From Liolophura sinensis (lineage: Eukaryota; Mollusca; Polyplacophora; Chitonida; Chitonidae), in assembly GCF_032854445.1 (NCBI RefSeq), contig NC_088301.1:40101187-40165186 (forward strand): 64,000 nucleotides of DNA, in the 5' to 3' direction. A program made the translations under genes and the position numbers. Positions 51,825 through 64,000 of this stretch are shown piece after piece. Under the pieces are notes generated by a model. The model saw nothing but the letters and a program-made list of their open reading frames with translations. It was not told where the DNA came from and ran no database searches. How positions within the stretch are numbered: position 1 is the first letter of the stretch; each line of letters starts with the position of its first letter.

Positions 51825-54800
51825 CTATGTGTTGGTGTTGACCTTTCTAAATACCAGGACTGTTACGGTGTTACCACAAACACCTCCAAACTGTAATGTA
51901 GGTGTGGGAATTTCATCAGCAAGGTAGAAGTCTGAAAGAAATGAAATGACAAACAAAGTTTACTGGTGATGGAAATTCTGGTGTTATATTGACACAAGGG
52001 GTAAATATGTACCAGTAGATCAAGGCTTTCTTATTCTTATACAATTAATTCAGGTAAATGACATCAGTTTTATGCTGTACTTTTCCATCCTTCATATATT
52101 ACATCCAACATTTACGATTGGCGAAAAACCAACAATAGCTCACTGTTCCATCAGTCTTTTGGTATTAGATGCGGTTTGACGATTTCTACACAACAAAAAT
52201 AACCTATATTCAGAAATAAAGTTTTATATGGTGTATTACTGAACACTAACTGCATTAAAATACACATTGCTAGACTGCTAGAAATGCAAGTTGCAAACGA
52301 AACTTTAGAAACTAAACTAGACTATATGTCTACCTATAAAAATTATTTTGCATTCTGCCAAAACATGTTTTGTAATGTTTTTGTCTATCCAAGATTTCTC
52401 ACCACCCTCATTACCTCTTTATTTTGTCTGTTCAAAAAGCACAGGATAAAGGGTGGGTTGGAGTCAGCTGGACCTGTCTGTCTACCCTACTCCTAACCCC
52501 TAACCTGGCAAAATACTTACCTGGAGTGAATTGAGACATTAACTGTTTTCTTGTCCAGTTAGATGATGTGATCACAAGCTGCCCATCAACTCTGAGAATC
52601 TCTCTCACGGTCTCCCTGTATTTTCTCATGGCCAGTTCTCTCTGCTCAGGCATTGAACTGATTGTATCATAGGTACCTTTATCAAGACAGAGTTTATATT
52701 TACCAGGTGTTAAACAGGTGCCCTCACAAACTGCGTCAGAAAGAAGGTCAACAGTCTACAAACAACAAAGATATGCTCTGATCAAATTTATTTATTTATA
52801 AGAAGCAAATTGATATTTAAATTGTAGTGGAAAATACTATGTTCCAATCATTTAGAGTAAACTTTTTTGTCTTCAACTTTTGGGAGGCCATTTCGACAAT
52901 AATGGCAATAAAATATTACAGATATATGGGAAAGTTGATGTAAAAATATTTTCAGCAGTAGGATGACTTTCAAAATATACCCCACAAAAAAGTTACAGGT
53001 TAATTATTTTCGTAGATGAAAAAAAATGTTTTCACCTGAAAATAAATACCATCCATCCCACGTGAAGTTGCAATTTGTTTGGCTAAGGTTATAGCCCCTA
53101 CAGAATAATCCACTCCCCAGAGATTCCTGTATCCTTGCTTTCTCTACAGAAAAGAGATATCATTATGCAGCAATTTGTTCAGTTGAATTCAATTGTGGGA
53201 CAAATAGTATTTGCTGTGAATCTTCAGCCTTTTCAATCACAAATGCACTTATTTTTAGTGGAATTTAAGAATACATTCATTATGAAAATGACAATATAAA
53301 TGATCTGTTTGTGTTACTAAAGATGCAAACTTCATCAAACATTGCAAATTATTTCTCTACACTCCATAGTTGTCTCAGAATATTTCAAAATATTGCTTGC
53401 AGAAGTGGTTGAAAAGGTTGAAGAATTAGGGTAAAAGTTTCCTAGAACTTTTGTGCATATTTACCGGGGTATACATTGCATAATAAATCATTAATACTTT
53501 TAAGGTCATTCAAAATACACATGTACAAAAATATAGTGATCCTGGATCCCTTGACAGTAAACAGCCACTTTAACCGCTCACCACAGTTTTATCATATGAT
53601 CATGTAAGATGAAATCATGCAATAATTTTCTGTGGATTATACAACACCATAGAAAGGTCTATAGGAGCTCCATATTTAGGAGACCTACAACATTTTATTC
53701 CCTATTACATGTACTAGAATATCTAGTATATAACCAATCCCCCTAGAAAACTAAGCCTTCAAATTATGCATAAATATGCACTACTGGCATGTAACAAACA
53801 ATGCTACTCTTATTCAATGACATATTTATCTCATTGATCTTTTACTTTATACTTAAGAATGTGTCACTTATATTTATTTATTTGATTGGTCTTTCACTCC
53901 ATACTCAAGAATATTTCACTTGTAAGATGGCGGCCTGCATTATGGTTGGAGGAAACCAGGCAGAGCCCGGGGGAAACCCATGACCATCCACAGGTAGCTG
54001 ACAGACCTTTCTACATACAGCCGATCTAAATGCCAACATGTGCTGGATAGGAACTCAAAGTGACCGCATTGGTGAGAGACTCCTATGTCACTGCGCTGGC
54101 GTGCCACCCCGCTCAAACACACAGGCCCCACATCACCTATATGATGAGACCAGTCAGAAAGGTGGCTGAATGAAACTTTTATTGGATGACATAACCTCTC
54201 TTTGTACAATGTACAGGTTCAGCCAGGTGGGAGATGCTTATGCTTATAAAACAATTACTGCTACACTTCTTACCAACTCTACCAACATCATCCCATTACC
54301 ACAACCTATGTCAAGTACTGGGTCTTCATGTAATAAAGCGCTTTTCTTCATCCAATTAATGACCCGCTTGTGACACCCTTCCCCATACCTTGTACAAAAT
54401 AGAATAAACAGATAATAAGCAACCAAATGTAAGATGTTAACTTGTACCAATTTCTTGTATTGCTTTCATGCACATCCTAATAAAATATACCTTGATTTCA
54501 CAGTCTGCAAGTCTTCCAATTCACGTAGTGTTCAAAAATTCACTCTTGTATTTCAAAAACAATAAATATTTCATTCCAAAACTTCGATTTAGTAGCCTAG
54601 CTGTAGGGAATTCATGAATGCAAAACTTCATCTCAAAGTACTGAATTTATGAAAGTGCAGGCAAGCTAATAAATGCCAATTCCCTCAATACTACAAAATT
54701 TTCATGAAAAATTCTGCCAGCTAGCAGTGACCTGCATTACTTATTGAATAGCTTGATTCAGGATTTCGTACTCTAATCAAGAATATTTCACTAATAAGTA

Positions 54801-57800
54801 GTTCTCACCCCCAACACCATACACTGACACTGTGTGTTAGCTACTTCCACAACACAGTACTGAGTTCATTATAATGTTCATTTTCTGTCTTTTTATGATA
54901 ACATTCAAACTTGAGTCGGATAGAGCCTGGCACAGTTAGTTGTATTGACAAAATATTATCAAAAAGATGCCGGACACCCACAGCAGAACTGCACTACACT
55001 AAAGTCAAAAGAAGAAACACAATTTTCAAGTTTATTTTGGAGGCCTAGACTTTTGAATTTTTATCACATCATAAATGTTATCTTAAGAAAAATGTATCAA
55101 AATTTCAACAAAGCATCGGGAGGAGATATAATTTAAATTTTTACTTAAAGTGAAAGAGAGCACCTGACTAATGTTTATGTCCACTGAAAGACTACCATTC
55201 AAAGTATCTTAAACTGGCATTAAACACTTTTTTGGGGGATTTTTTCAACCCAGCAAAAGTTTAATGAAACTTCGTCTTGGCACAGCTTCAGCATGTCTCC
55301 ATTATTGAGGGCAAGGTGACGTAACTTTTACTCTAGTTCTCTAATGTGGGAGGTATTTTCTGTATAATAGTCTAAGCAGTAGCCTCCAGAAGGGTTTTGC
55401 TGGTGATTTTGACCTCAATTAAATGCTTACAAAATTACAATAGGATTCTTGTATAACTAGATTCATGCTCCATTCTGAAACAAATGGAGATAAATCTAAG
55501 AACCACTGAGGCTTTGGATTTTATGCTTCAATTTTGTAGAGGTGCCTTCTAAGATGAAAGCAGTCCTGACCTTGTTATCACGAAAGTCAGAGAAAGCACC
55601 TCGGCTTGAACATGCCGTCTTCTCATTCCCATAAACCTTCGGCATCCCTAATGAATTTTGCACTGACTCACTGACTGATTTGTTACTTAGAAATTGCTGA
55701 CTAAGGGCTAAAATGAATGACAAAAGATGTATTTGGGGAGATGAATGTAGTTTGGGTCAATACAGTATGCTACTGTCTGACATAATTTGTGATGCCATCG
55801 TTGAATATTACACGGCTTGTAAATCCAATGATTTTACATCTGAGGTGGTCTGTACATGAACGTTGTACATGATCTCAAAATGATGTCTTATGCAGTCGTC
55901 TTGTATTATCATGTCACTACATGGAGTGAATAAGTAAAGGCTAGGTAAAAGCTTAAGCCGCGCAATCTGATAATGTTCAACATGTTTGACTGAATAAAAT
56001 TCTCAAGATGGCTGGATCGACTCACAGCAGCCATTTTGCAGTACTGTCATTTTGTTTTACATGTTATTCTGTGAAATCTCATTAAAATAGTAAATCGATA
56101 CTTTTTAGAAAGCCTGCGTATTCTTTTTTCGATTGAAATATCTTTTAGTAAGGTGCTGCCTTGTCCTTGAGTAAGTCGAAAATGGATTAGAGAAACTGGA
56201 CCCAGAAACTGATGACAGAATCATGGCAATATCCCTGCACATTATGTTGCCCTCTGCAGACCGAATAGCCTTCTCAAATTTACATAACAGTTGGGCACCA
56301 GTCAAAGATGTGAAGACCTTGTAAGTTATTCCTAAAATTTTGTGTTAAAATTTCTGCACTATATGTATCTGCATTATATGTACATATGTACTTCTACTTA
56401 CCAAATATGGCCAACATCTCCACTCTCAGAGAAATTCAGTATTTCCTTTTGGTAAGTATTATCCCAACTGAAAATTTAGAAGTAAAGAATAATTACACTG
56501 AAAGTAAAGCTAACTGTTTTAATAGGGTCATATTAGAACCTAACAACAGTTCCACAGTATTCTCATATTTCTCTCAACAAATGAATTGGAAATTCTAGAA
56601 AAAATATGACATCAACATTAAACATTAGAATTACACATATAAGTTTTTTACATGACATTATAATTTTAGAACCAAAACATGTACTGAAACTTGTGTTGAG
56701 CTTTCTGAAGGATTATCAACACCAAACTCATATTTCATGCTGTATACCAACTTTTATTGAGAGAACTTTTACTAAATAGCAACACTGCAATCCTGCTTTT
56801 TAAATACCATAATTCTTCAACCTTTTTAGCCAACAACCAATATTTTGAAACATTTCGAGTGTGTAACTATGGTGTAGAGAAATACTGCGCACAAGTTTGC
56901 AAAGTTTGCACTTACTGACACAAATACATTTTTGGGGTCATTTTCTTGTCAATTGTATGCATAAATTCCACTGAAAAAAGTGTATTAGAGATCTAAAAGG
57001 TTGAACATTCACAGTACTTTTTACTCGTAGTTGTGGCAAATAAAATGTGTTGTTGTGTGTGAAAGCACTTTCGAAGACAAATTTCCCCACATAGTAGAAC
57101 AAAGGAAAAATAATAATAACAAGGCCAGCTTTTGAACAGCTTGCTATGAGAAAGAAGTTTTTTTTTTCTTTTTAAGTTACTTAACAGCAAGCCTGCAAAT
57201 AAGCAGCTTTCTGGACATGGCATCAACCGCTATCTTGCCAGATACAATATAAGTGGTGCCAGACAAGTAAATAAAACAGGGAATCTTCAAAACACTAGTT
57301 TTATAGGCTTGGTTTTGAACTTTGTCAGCCACGCCTCAAAAAGTTATTTGTCGGCCTCTTACAGCACCTTAATACCGTGACAGACTTCAGAGTGACAAGT
57401 TTACTTTGGCTCTCACAATTAACTATTGGTGCATGTGAAAGACTTATTCTCACATATACATGTAGGACAGAAATCATCACTCATAACATTATTGATAGTA
57501 CTGGATCAAATGGTGGGATAACTCTTGCAGAACATCTTAGACACAAGTGTGTGACAAAGCTACTATTTGTTCCTCAACACAGTTGTTGGAAGCTATAATT
57601 TCACCAATACAACCAACAACAATCCAATGGTGAGATTACTTACTTGCCCTGTATGTTTATACATAACATTATTGCATCAGAGCCTAAATCTTAACACTAT
57701 TAGATAATAAACCTGTTTGACGAGTTTATTCTCACCTATGCTATGGTTCCTAGATGTGATGATTAAGCCTCACCTTATTATGTTGATAGGCTTCAGGCTA

Positions 57801-59268
57801 TATATATGTTCAAATATATAGGGCCTACCTACCCCTCAGTTGACTGTAGGGCCAAACAAATTTGCCTATTGTGTTATCAGTGGTGGGAAATGTATGAAGG
57901 TCTTCACCACATTTTAAGCCAAAACTGTACATAAACCAGCAGTTTCAATTTAAAGAAAAAAAATGAAAAATACAGCTGTATATATAACACAGGCTTAGGC
58001 CTTAGAAGCTCTGGTCTTTCAGATAGGAGATAAGATTTAGTCACTTTTGGTGGTTAAAATTATGGTCATAGGCAGTCAATTTTTGCTTTCAGCTGAACAT
58101 CACTTGAAATGCTAAAGCAATTCCACTACTATACCAGATCACCAGGAAAGATCCACTTGGAAAATCTGGCGTTTCAGATGGCCAATATCTGGTGACAAAA
58201 TCATTATACGAAACTGTCATAACTGCATATTTTGTCCTTTTACCATTTTTTGTTATCATAAAGATTCATCATAAATTGTGCTTTCTTTAAATCTTAACAC
58301 TTTCAATTCCCACACTTTTAGGCAACTTTAATTAATATGGTTTATAAAAATTTCTATGCCGAATGCAACACTACAACTCTTGAGATCTTTGGCACAGGAT
58401 CATAGCCACATAACACTGATCATCCAAGGTACAACTAGCAGTTCCCAAAATACATGATGCTGAGGAATGCAATGATTTCCACTATTTTTGACAAAATGAG
58501 TTTATAAAGCCCTACACAGGCTATAAGTTAGATCAACCAATAACTCAGCCAGGCACTAGTCAAAGATGTGAAGGCCTTATAAGTTATTGCAATTTCCATC
58601 TTGGAGACTGAAGACTCCAATGAAGACAGGACAGTCAACTTGAGCTGTATTGCGCTACCAACTGGAAATTGAGCTGACTGCAAATCTGCCATGATATTGC
58701 AACAAGATTTATCCAAGTAGTAGTTAAGCATCTACATCAAAACAACCCAAAAGTGACAGCTATCGATGGTTCCATCACCTACATATCATAATTTTGTTGT
58801 AATTAATTACCAAAAAATTTGATCAAATTGCAGAAGACCAGACACACTGACCCACACAAAAATGCAACCGCTAATTATGAGTGGGTGCATGTCTAGAAGG
58901 GGGCATAGTGAATAGAAACATTTGGTACCATTTCCGTTTAAGAGCGCCTACACACGCGAGTTGTCGAATGACGCATACACTTTCATGACTGTCTTTAAAT
59001 ATTCACGAGGCAAGTTTAAAGTAGATAGGTATGTCACATGATAATTTGCAGTCCGCTTCAGGGTCAAGTCAGCGGTTTGATTATCGGTCAGCGTTACAGG
59101 GCTGTTAAGTACTTAGAAATACAAACGCAAGTACATACGACTTGACGTGGTGAGTTACTTTCAGGCAATGTGAATATTAGGTCTAATTAGTAAGCGGGAA
59201 GTAAATGAATTTTACTAGTCCTTCGTCCCAAGTTCGGAGGAGTTGAAATCAGGTTCGTCTTCTTTCAT
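51825..59268 (-). CDS. EEF1AKMT2: EEF1A lysine methyltransferase 2 (METTL10), 227 aa
   Basis: The human enzyme uses S-adenosylmethionine to methylate Lys36 of elongation factor eEF1A in the cytosol. Six exons, in gene order: 59268-59216, 56467-56402, 54388-54274, 53143-53036, 52755-52521, 51931-51825; total 684 nt with matching phases. The N-terminus SSELGTKDYWDNTYQKEI (about 10-27) and GDVGHIW are family signatures. SAM-binding motif I is VLDIGCGNG (64-72), motif II GVDYS (88-92), and the post-II block CLDKGTYD (137-144). Later blocks are REILRVDGQLVITSSNWT and the C-terminal EIPTPTLQFGGVCGNTVTVL, matching METTL10 order and spacing. Length fits the short human form. An in-frame ATG three codons upstream (59277) would add MIT; the internal start was chosen by alignment economy only. 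Intron 1 carries a MITE, and a SINE sits in intron 2-3 space. Confidence 0.95.
53214..53431 (-). mobile_element. MITE family 1, copy 1 (reverse)
   Basis: Its right end (GGTTGAAGAATTAGGG, followed by TA) and left end (CTGTGAATCTTCAGCC) are inverted copies. The interior matches the copies at 56807 and 61808 when reversed (CAATATTTTGAAA, TTTTCATAATGAATGTAT). It lies in EEF1AKMT2 intron 3 (between exons 3 and 4). Confidence 0.65.
53870..54115 (-). repeat. Most complete SINE copy, reverse orientation
   Basis: Read on the minus strand it gives the head (GAGCGGGGTGGCACGCC), a degraded B box (GAGTTCCTATCC), the body (CTGTGGATGGTCATGGGTTT), the TTTCCTCCAACCATAATGCA segment, then the tail and (TAAA)n. 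An AAGATGGCGGC string, a perfect YY1-type match, lies at about 53917-53927. Confidence 0.8.
54772..54802 (-). repeat. SINE tail fragment
   Basis: A short mutated copy of the reversed tail (ACTCTAATCAAGAATATTTC) in EEF1AKMT2 intron 2. Confidence 0.4.
56807..57014 (+). mobile_element. MITE family 1, copy 2
   Basis: The ends CCATAATTCTTCAACC and GGTTGAACATTCACAG are imperfect inverted repeats, each flanked by TA. The interior shares CAATATTTTGAAACATT and CACTGAAAAAAGTG with copy 3. It lies in EEF1AKMT2 intron 1. Confidence 0.7.
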
Positions 59269-59277
59269 TGTTATCAT

Positions 59278-59460
59278 TCCTCGTGAATGAGTTTTATGGA
59301 TACATACACGTGCTTTTGAGTAGGAAGAGTATGCATTGTGGGAAATGTGTGACGTCATTAGTCACGAGACTGTCCGCCATTTGTAGGTGTCTTACTAAAA
59401 TTTGTCAGGTGGGAAAGGCAACAGCGAAGAATTCGTTTCTAAGCTTCGTTAGTAAGTATA
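59278..59460. promoter_or_regulatory. Divergent promoter upstream of EEF1AKMT2
   Basis: A full CRE palindrome TGACGTCA lies at 59350-59357, and a YY1-like CAAATGGCGGAC (minus strand) at 59373-59384. A strong plus-strand splice donor (TTAGTAAGTATA) at about 59451 suggests a non-coding first exon of a rightward gene. That reading is inferred; no transcript evidence is available. Confidence 0.45.
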
Positions 59461-61807
59461 TCATTTTGTCATTACCGTTGACAAACAATATTTTGGTTAC
59501 TATGAAACCACAGCTATCTCTGTTTTAGAATTTTATACAGTTTTTGTAGGAAACTGACGGAAAAACAGCTGAAGTTTTCTCAGTTCCTTTCATCCTGGAT
59601 ATCACCAAATTTGATAACGTCACGTAAATTGTCACCAATAATAACATTAGCTGCCCAGCTGCTATTTACTTTTTTGTGTAGAGCGTAGTGCTGACATTTC
59701 CTGTATTCTGTCGATGTGTTTGCGTTGCGACCAATTCCAACCCCGTCAGTTAACCTGGTGCCCCTTGTTTTGTTGAAATTCTAGTGACAAGTTAGTGCCG
59801 AAGTATTTTGGCAAAAACTGGGTGTGATGGCATGGTTTATACATTTTGACACGAGATAAATCGCAATGTCGCTTTAAAACTATATATCAGTCATAAACCA
59901 AGATACAATAGTTATTGTAGAAGAAAGAAAAAACTCCAAACATGGTAGACGTTGACTTGAATTGTCCGATTTGAAAGTTTAAACGGCTGGATTACAGTTG
60001 AAAGATTGTTTACCAATGCTGGCTTTGACCTATTACACGTCGGGTGTTTTAGGGAATCGGTGGATAGCAAAAATAAGGTAGTGTTCTAGCTTTTTTTGTT
60101 TAGTGAAATTGTCCATGTTGAAGTCCATATGACCGAAGCTGGGCATTACAGTAGCAACGTCCAGCTTAGCTCTGGGCTAAGGTGGCTGTCATTCTCAGTT
60201 TGTAAAAGGACATCAAAAATGATGTAGGTTGAAAGGTAAAAAAGAATGAATTTTTGCAATACTTTAATTATTTAAGATCATTAAACACCTTACATTTAGG
60301 TTATACTAGAAACTAATGGTGCATTTAATGAATGTTCTTCACATTATTTAAATTCTCTTGAAATGTTATCTATCAAAAAATATAATGAAAGTTTGATTGC
60401 ATAAAAACATTTCAAGATGATGACAAAAGGCAAGTATGATTAACGTAATCAGACTGGCAGATGTAAGAGTCACATAAAATTTACCACAAGGATCAGCTAA
60501 TGAGAAGTGAAGAGACCCTCAAATAGTGAGTTACCTGATGGAATGCTAACTGTCATGATTGTAAATTAAAGTGGCAACATATTTATACAGATAAAATACG
60601 CCTTTAGCACTAATCGATATGTATTAATGACAATGGCTTGTCCTTTGATCCATGAAGATTATGGCTTGATTTCAGACCTGATAGCCTGTGTGGCACAAAT
60701 TTATGTTCTGCCTTCAAACAAAAATAACAAGCTTTTATAGCGTCTCAATATCATTCGTAAATGTTCAAAACTGGCCAACAATGTTTTAATTTTGCTGCTT
60801 TTGGACAAACTTCACAAACCCCAAAATGGAACTGGGAGAAGAAATTACAAACTGCGCCACATAACATCAGAGGGAGGGAGCCACCCTGACCGTGTGCGCT
60901 CACAGTTACTCACGCTATCCTAAAATCAAAAACAGAACGATCTGAAGCCACACCACTAGGTCAGATTTATTCGCGAGGATTGGCAGAGGCCAAAGAAACT
61001 TAAAGTGTGTTATGGTTGATATATGCTATTCTGCTTCCAAAAATTGCCGTCTTAAATCTTATTAACACAGTTGGTCGTGAAGATTTCTGCACGAAGAAGA
61101 ACAAACTTGCAACAGGAAGAGGTTTCTTCGAGGAACTTTGGAGATGTTCAAATTGAGTTTATGTACAAATTTTGAAAACTTCTTTCAGCCTAAATGGAAT
61201 AATATGTAAACAAATTTTGAATTTTATATTCAATCTACAGACCATATACCGACTCATCCAGAGGACTTCTAGAAATCCCTGCGGACATATTCTTCTTTAG
61301 TCTGTCTTATTTAGAATTCTAACAGTTATTGCAGTGCTGTGAAACTTAAGAGTTGAAAACTAGTATGGATATCTCAATTACCTATGTCCTCCAACCCCTT
61401 AAGATCTTGACCAATGTGGTGTCATGACTGTTACTTTTATTTTTCCTACACTTGCCAGATCATGGTGCTTGGCCTGCAAATATATCAAGTCATATTCAGC
61501 TGCTTAACTGTGCTCTCAAAATGTTTAAATGAGTTTTACACAGGCCCATACCATATTATTTGTGAATTTCATTTTGTTTGTGTTATCCATGTACTAAACA
61601 TTTAAGTCAAATAATCCTTATAATAGAACAGATCTTTTGATATGAACCTTAATTCTGCAAGTGTGGCTTTGTTTACATTAGAGATTTGAAAGCTGTTGGT
61701 AGGCAAAGACTTCTAACACAACTAAGTTAGGTGAATATGCTGTTTGTGATCTTGGTTTGCTTACTGTTCCCCCATTCACATCTCACTGCAATAAAGCAGC
61801 TGAACTA

Positions 61808-62006
61808 CCCTAATTCTTCAACCTTTTCAACCACTTCTGCAACCAATATTTTGAAACATTCTGAGACAACTGTTGGATGTTGAAAAATGATTTGGCTTCT
61901 TTAATAACAGGAACAAGTCATTTTAGCATCATTTTCATAATAATTTGTATGCATGAGTTGCACTGAAAAAAGTGCTTTAGTGGTAGAAAAAGTTGAAAAT
62001 TTAGCC
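61808..62006 (+). mobile_element. MITE family 1, copy 3
   Basis: The ends CCCTAATTCTTCAACC and AGTTGAAAATTTAGCC are imperfect inverted repeats with TA on both sides. The interior shares CAATATTTTGAAACATT and GCACTGAAAAAAGTGC with copy 2. Confidence 0.7.
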
Positions 62007-62454
62007 TATGTGGCACAGCTGTGAGTAACAAGAACTGACAGCAATGGAGCACAGTAGAGGTCTGTTTTAAATAGTTGTCACAACAGCGTGTCAAATGCAT
62101 TTACCATGATAACATATCCTTTCACTGTATGCTGACATGGAAGTTACGCCAGGCAGAGTTTGCAACTGTTTTGTAGAAGGTGCAATTGGACACTAAATGT
62201 AACCGGAACTAGTTTATGGCAGTCGAATAAGTGCTCCTATCACCATGCAGAGTTTCTGTCGGTGAATTTCACCACATGACTTTCATGTGACTGTGCAAAA
62301 TGGCAATTCTGGCTGGTTGCAAAATTAAACCACGAATAAAGGGAATTAAAGCCTTTTTCCCACTGTATTAACTGGCTAGAAAATAGAAAATTCTTCATAA
62401 TCTGGTTTGGTTGGAGTGTAATTTTCACAAATTCTGTTGTCAAACTAAGAATTG

Positions 62455-62495
62455 ACCAGCTCCGATTGCTCAGTTGGTAGAGCGTTGTAATTTTT
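62455..62495 (+). repeat. tRNA-like SINE head fragment
   Basis: CCGATTGCTCAGTTGGTAGA with a following GCG looks like a tRNA A-box region; there is no full cloverleaf after it. Confidence 0.45.
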
Positions 62496-63245
62496 TTTAA
62501 ATCTATTTCAACCCAACGGCATTTGGAACATTTTTTTCCCACCATGCATCAGCCGTTTGTGAAACATTTGAGTAGATAGAGGCGAAAAAAAATACATGGC
62601 AGTGCAGAAAAGTGTAAAGTGCTGTGGAGACTAGCTATAGGAGGGTTGCATACTTCTAGGTAATGGACTTCTGATTGCACATGTTGGATATACATTTTAG
62701 TTAATATTGGTCTTTTGAAACCTAATAAAGTATATTGTAATATTACTTATTAGCTTTTGTCTGTCGTTAACTGCAGATGAGGTATATATCATTCGATCTT
62801 TTATGATGTCAAGGGTCAGTTCTGAACTTCTGTTCAAATGTTTAATTTAAAGGCTTTCTACAGCGTCAGTAGTCTCACATGTACATTATGACTTTGCCTT
62901 CCATGATCATTCAGTTAATACTGGTGGCAAGTAGTTGTTACATATTAGAGCAGAAATGAAAAAGTAAGAAGTCTATAAAGGTAATAAATCATTGGAAACA
63001 ATGAAATCATTATCGTTTTATGTATATAGGCATATAAAGCATCTGATAGCCAGGCAGTCTTTTCTTCCTCTATATTCAGTAACAATATTGCATGATAACA
63101 TAATTGTGTTGAAGGTTAATGTTTTATAGCCGTCATTTTTGTTTCTATTGGTTATAGTATAAATTTAACGCTTTACAACTCAGCTTGTTGCTGTGTTTCC
63201 GGGAATTTATTTTTCATATCACAAACTCATTAAGTTTTAAGTTGA

Positions 63246-63293
63246 ATGTTGGAAAGGGATAACAGCGAAACTGCTTTCAAAGATTTGTCACCT
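63246..63293 (+). CDS. Candidate first coding exon of a rightward gene, partial
   Basis: An ATG opens 16 codons (MLERDNSETAFKDLSP) that end exactly at a donor-like GTGAGTA. A possible acceptor (TTTTAAG) lies just upstream. It could follow a non-coding exon at about 59.4 kb. The next exon would be outside the window. I do not recognise the product. The evidence is weak and chance is a real alternative. Confidence 0.25.
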
Positions 63294-63755
63294 GTGAGTA
63301 CTGTTCTCGCATTTAGAAACACTAAATAACTCTTCATTTCCCCTACAAGAGTAATCTTCGTTTAGAGTTCCAGAGTTTTAGAATTGCAGTTTTTAGAGAA
63401 CTGCAATTTATGATAGCGGGCAATGAATGGCTCTTTAAGCACTCCTGGAAAATGAGAAGACAAATTCCTGGTGCAGTTAGCAAGTTCTGAGGTAGAGATT
63501 CTGGTAATAGGGTCGTTAACCTGAAATTTCTCTTTCTGAAGGACATAAATGCCTTAAAATGCCAACACAGTCTGAAAATCAGTCAAATCAGTCTGAATCA
63601 AGGAAAATGTGCCTTTGACGAATGTAAAATTTACATGAAACACAGTGAAGTTTAATACCTCCACAGTTGCAAGTCACTAAAACTCATTATGTGAACGGTG
63701 ACCTTAGTCATACAGTATGCTGCTCTCAAAATTTATTGTGTACTAGTACTGCTAT

Positions 63756-63885
63756 GTTTGACCTGCTGGTACTAGCTGCATCAGTGGTTTTTTGACCTGC
63801 TTATTACTAGTAACAATAGTCTCTTGACCTGCTTGTACTAGCATCTGGCAATAGTATCTTGACCCGCTTGTACTAGCACAAATGG
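63756..63885 (+). repeat. Degenerate minisatellite, about 34-bp unit, four copies
   Basis: Units start at 63760, 63794, 63826 and 63861 with the core GACC(T/C)GCT(T/G)(G/A)TACTAG. Spacing is 34, 32 and 35 bp. Confidence 0.75.
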
Positions 63886-64000
63886 CCAAGGTACATTTAG
63901 TTACTTGACTAGGATGTCTTGAGAATTATTTTGGCTGTCAGATGTATACATATACATGTATTATAATATTGATCTGCATTGCTGGGCCATCCTCTCTGCA

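Larger units (their letters stand above)
59461..63237. other. Right flank, no confident gene
   Basis: No conserved exon was recognised on either strand. It contains MITE copy 3 (61808-62006) and a tRNA-like SINE head at 62455-62495. It may be intron 1 of a rightward gene starting near 59.4 kb. Confidence 0.35.

Noticed and set aside
53940-54209. 89-codon minus-strand frame
   Set aside because: It is the reverse SINE at 53870-54115 read through; no independent coding evidence.
62240-62545. 101-codon minus-strand frame
   Set aside because: It crosses a tRNA-like SINE head, has low-information composition and no splice context.

Overview
The window is animal nuclear DNA: AT-rich, with introns, GT-AG splice sites, AATAAA poly(A) signals, and many tRNA-derived SINEs and short inverted-repeat transposons. 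The SINE tail (ATAAGTGAAATATTCTTGAG followed by an A+T-rich end) is one I associate with molluscan genomes. A mollusc or other lophotrochozoan is therefore the best guess, not a certainty.

Four conserved genes were rebuilt exon by exon; in each, splice phases close and coding lengths are divisible by three. They are ALG10 (+, 3 exons, 472 aa, 1349-4449); a copine (-, 22 exons, 569 aa, or 559 aa without a 30-nt cassette exon, 9317-22920); a FAM120A-type protein, i.e. constitutive coactivator of PPAR-gamma-like (+, 17 exons, 1046 aa, 23116-43080); and EEF1AKMT2/METTL10, an eEF1A lysine methyltransferase (-, 6 exons, 227 aa, 51825-59268). A fifth, unrecognised two-exon gene (-, 92 aa, 588-1063) lies head-to-head with ALG10. 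A weak candidate coding exon near 63246 (+) may belong to a gene divergent from EEF1AKMT2 that runs out of the window.

The layout alternates strictly by strand. Short divergent promoters sit at about 1.1-1.35 kb, 22.92-23.12 kb and 59.3-59.45 kb. Convergent 3' ends sit at about 4.5-6.1 kb and 46-50.6 kb. The genes share no pathway: ALG10 acts in ER N-glycan precursor synthesis, copine in calcium-dependent membrane binding, FAM120 in RNA and signalling scaffolding, and EEF1AKMT2 in translation-factor methylation.

The introns and gene borders hold most of the unusual material. This includes a 600-bp TA-flanked pogo/mariner-like element; a 200-bp TA-flanked MITE family (three copies); a second MITE family (two copies); a large foldback in FAM120 intron 1; fossils of a Crypton/DUF3504-type gene and of a zinc-finger (BED-like) reading frame; several SINEs; and small tandem duplications. 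I found no tRNA, rRNA, CRISPR or prokaryotic system.
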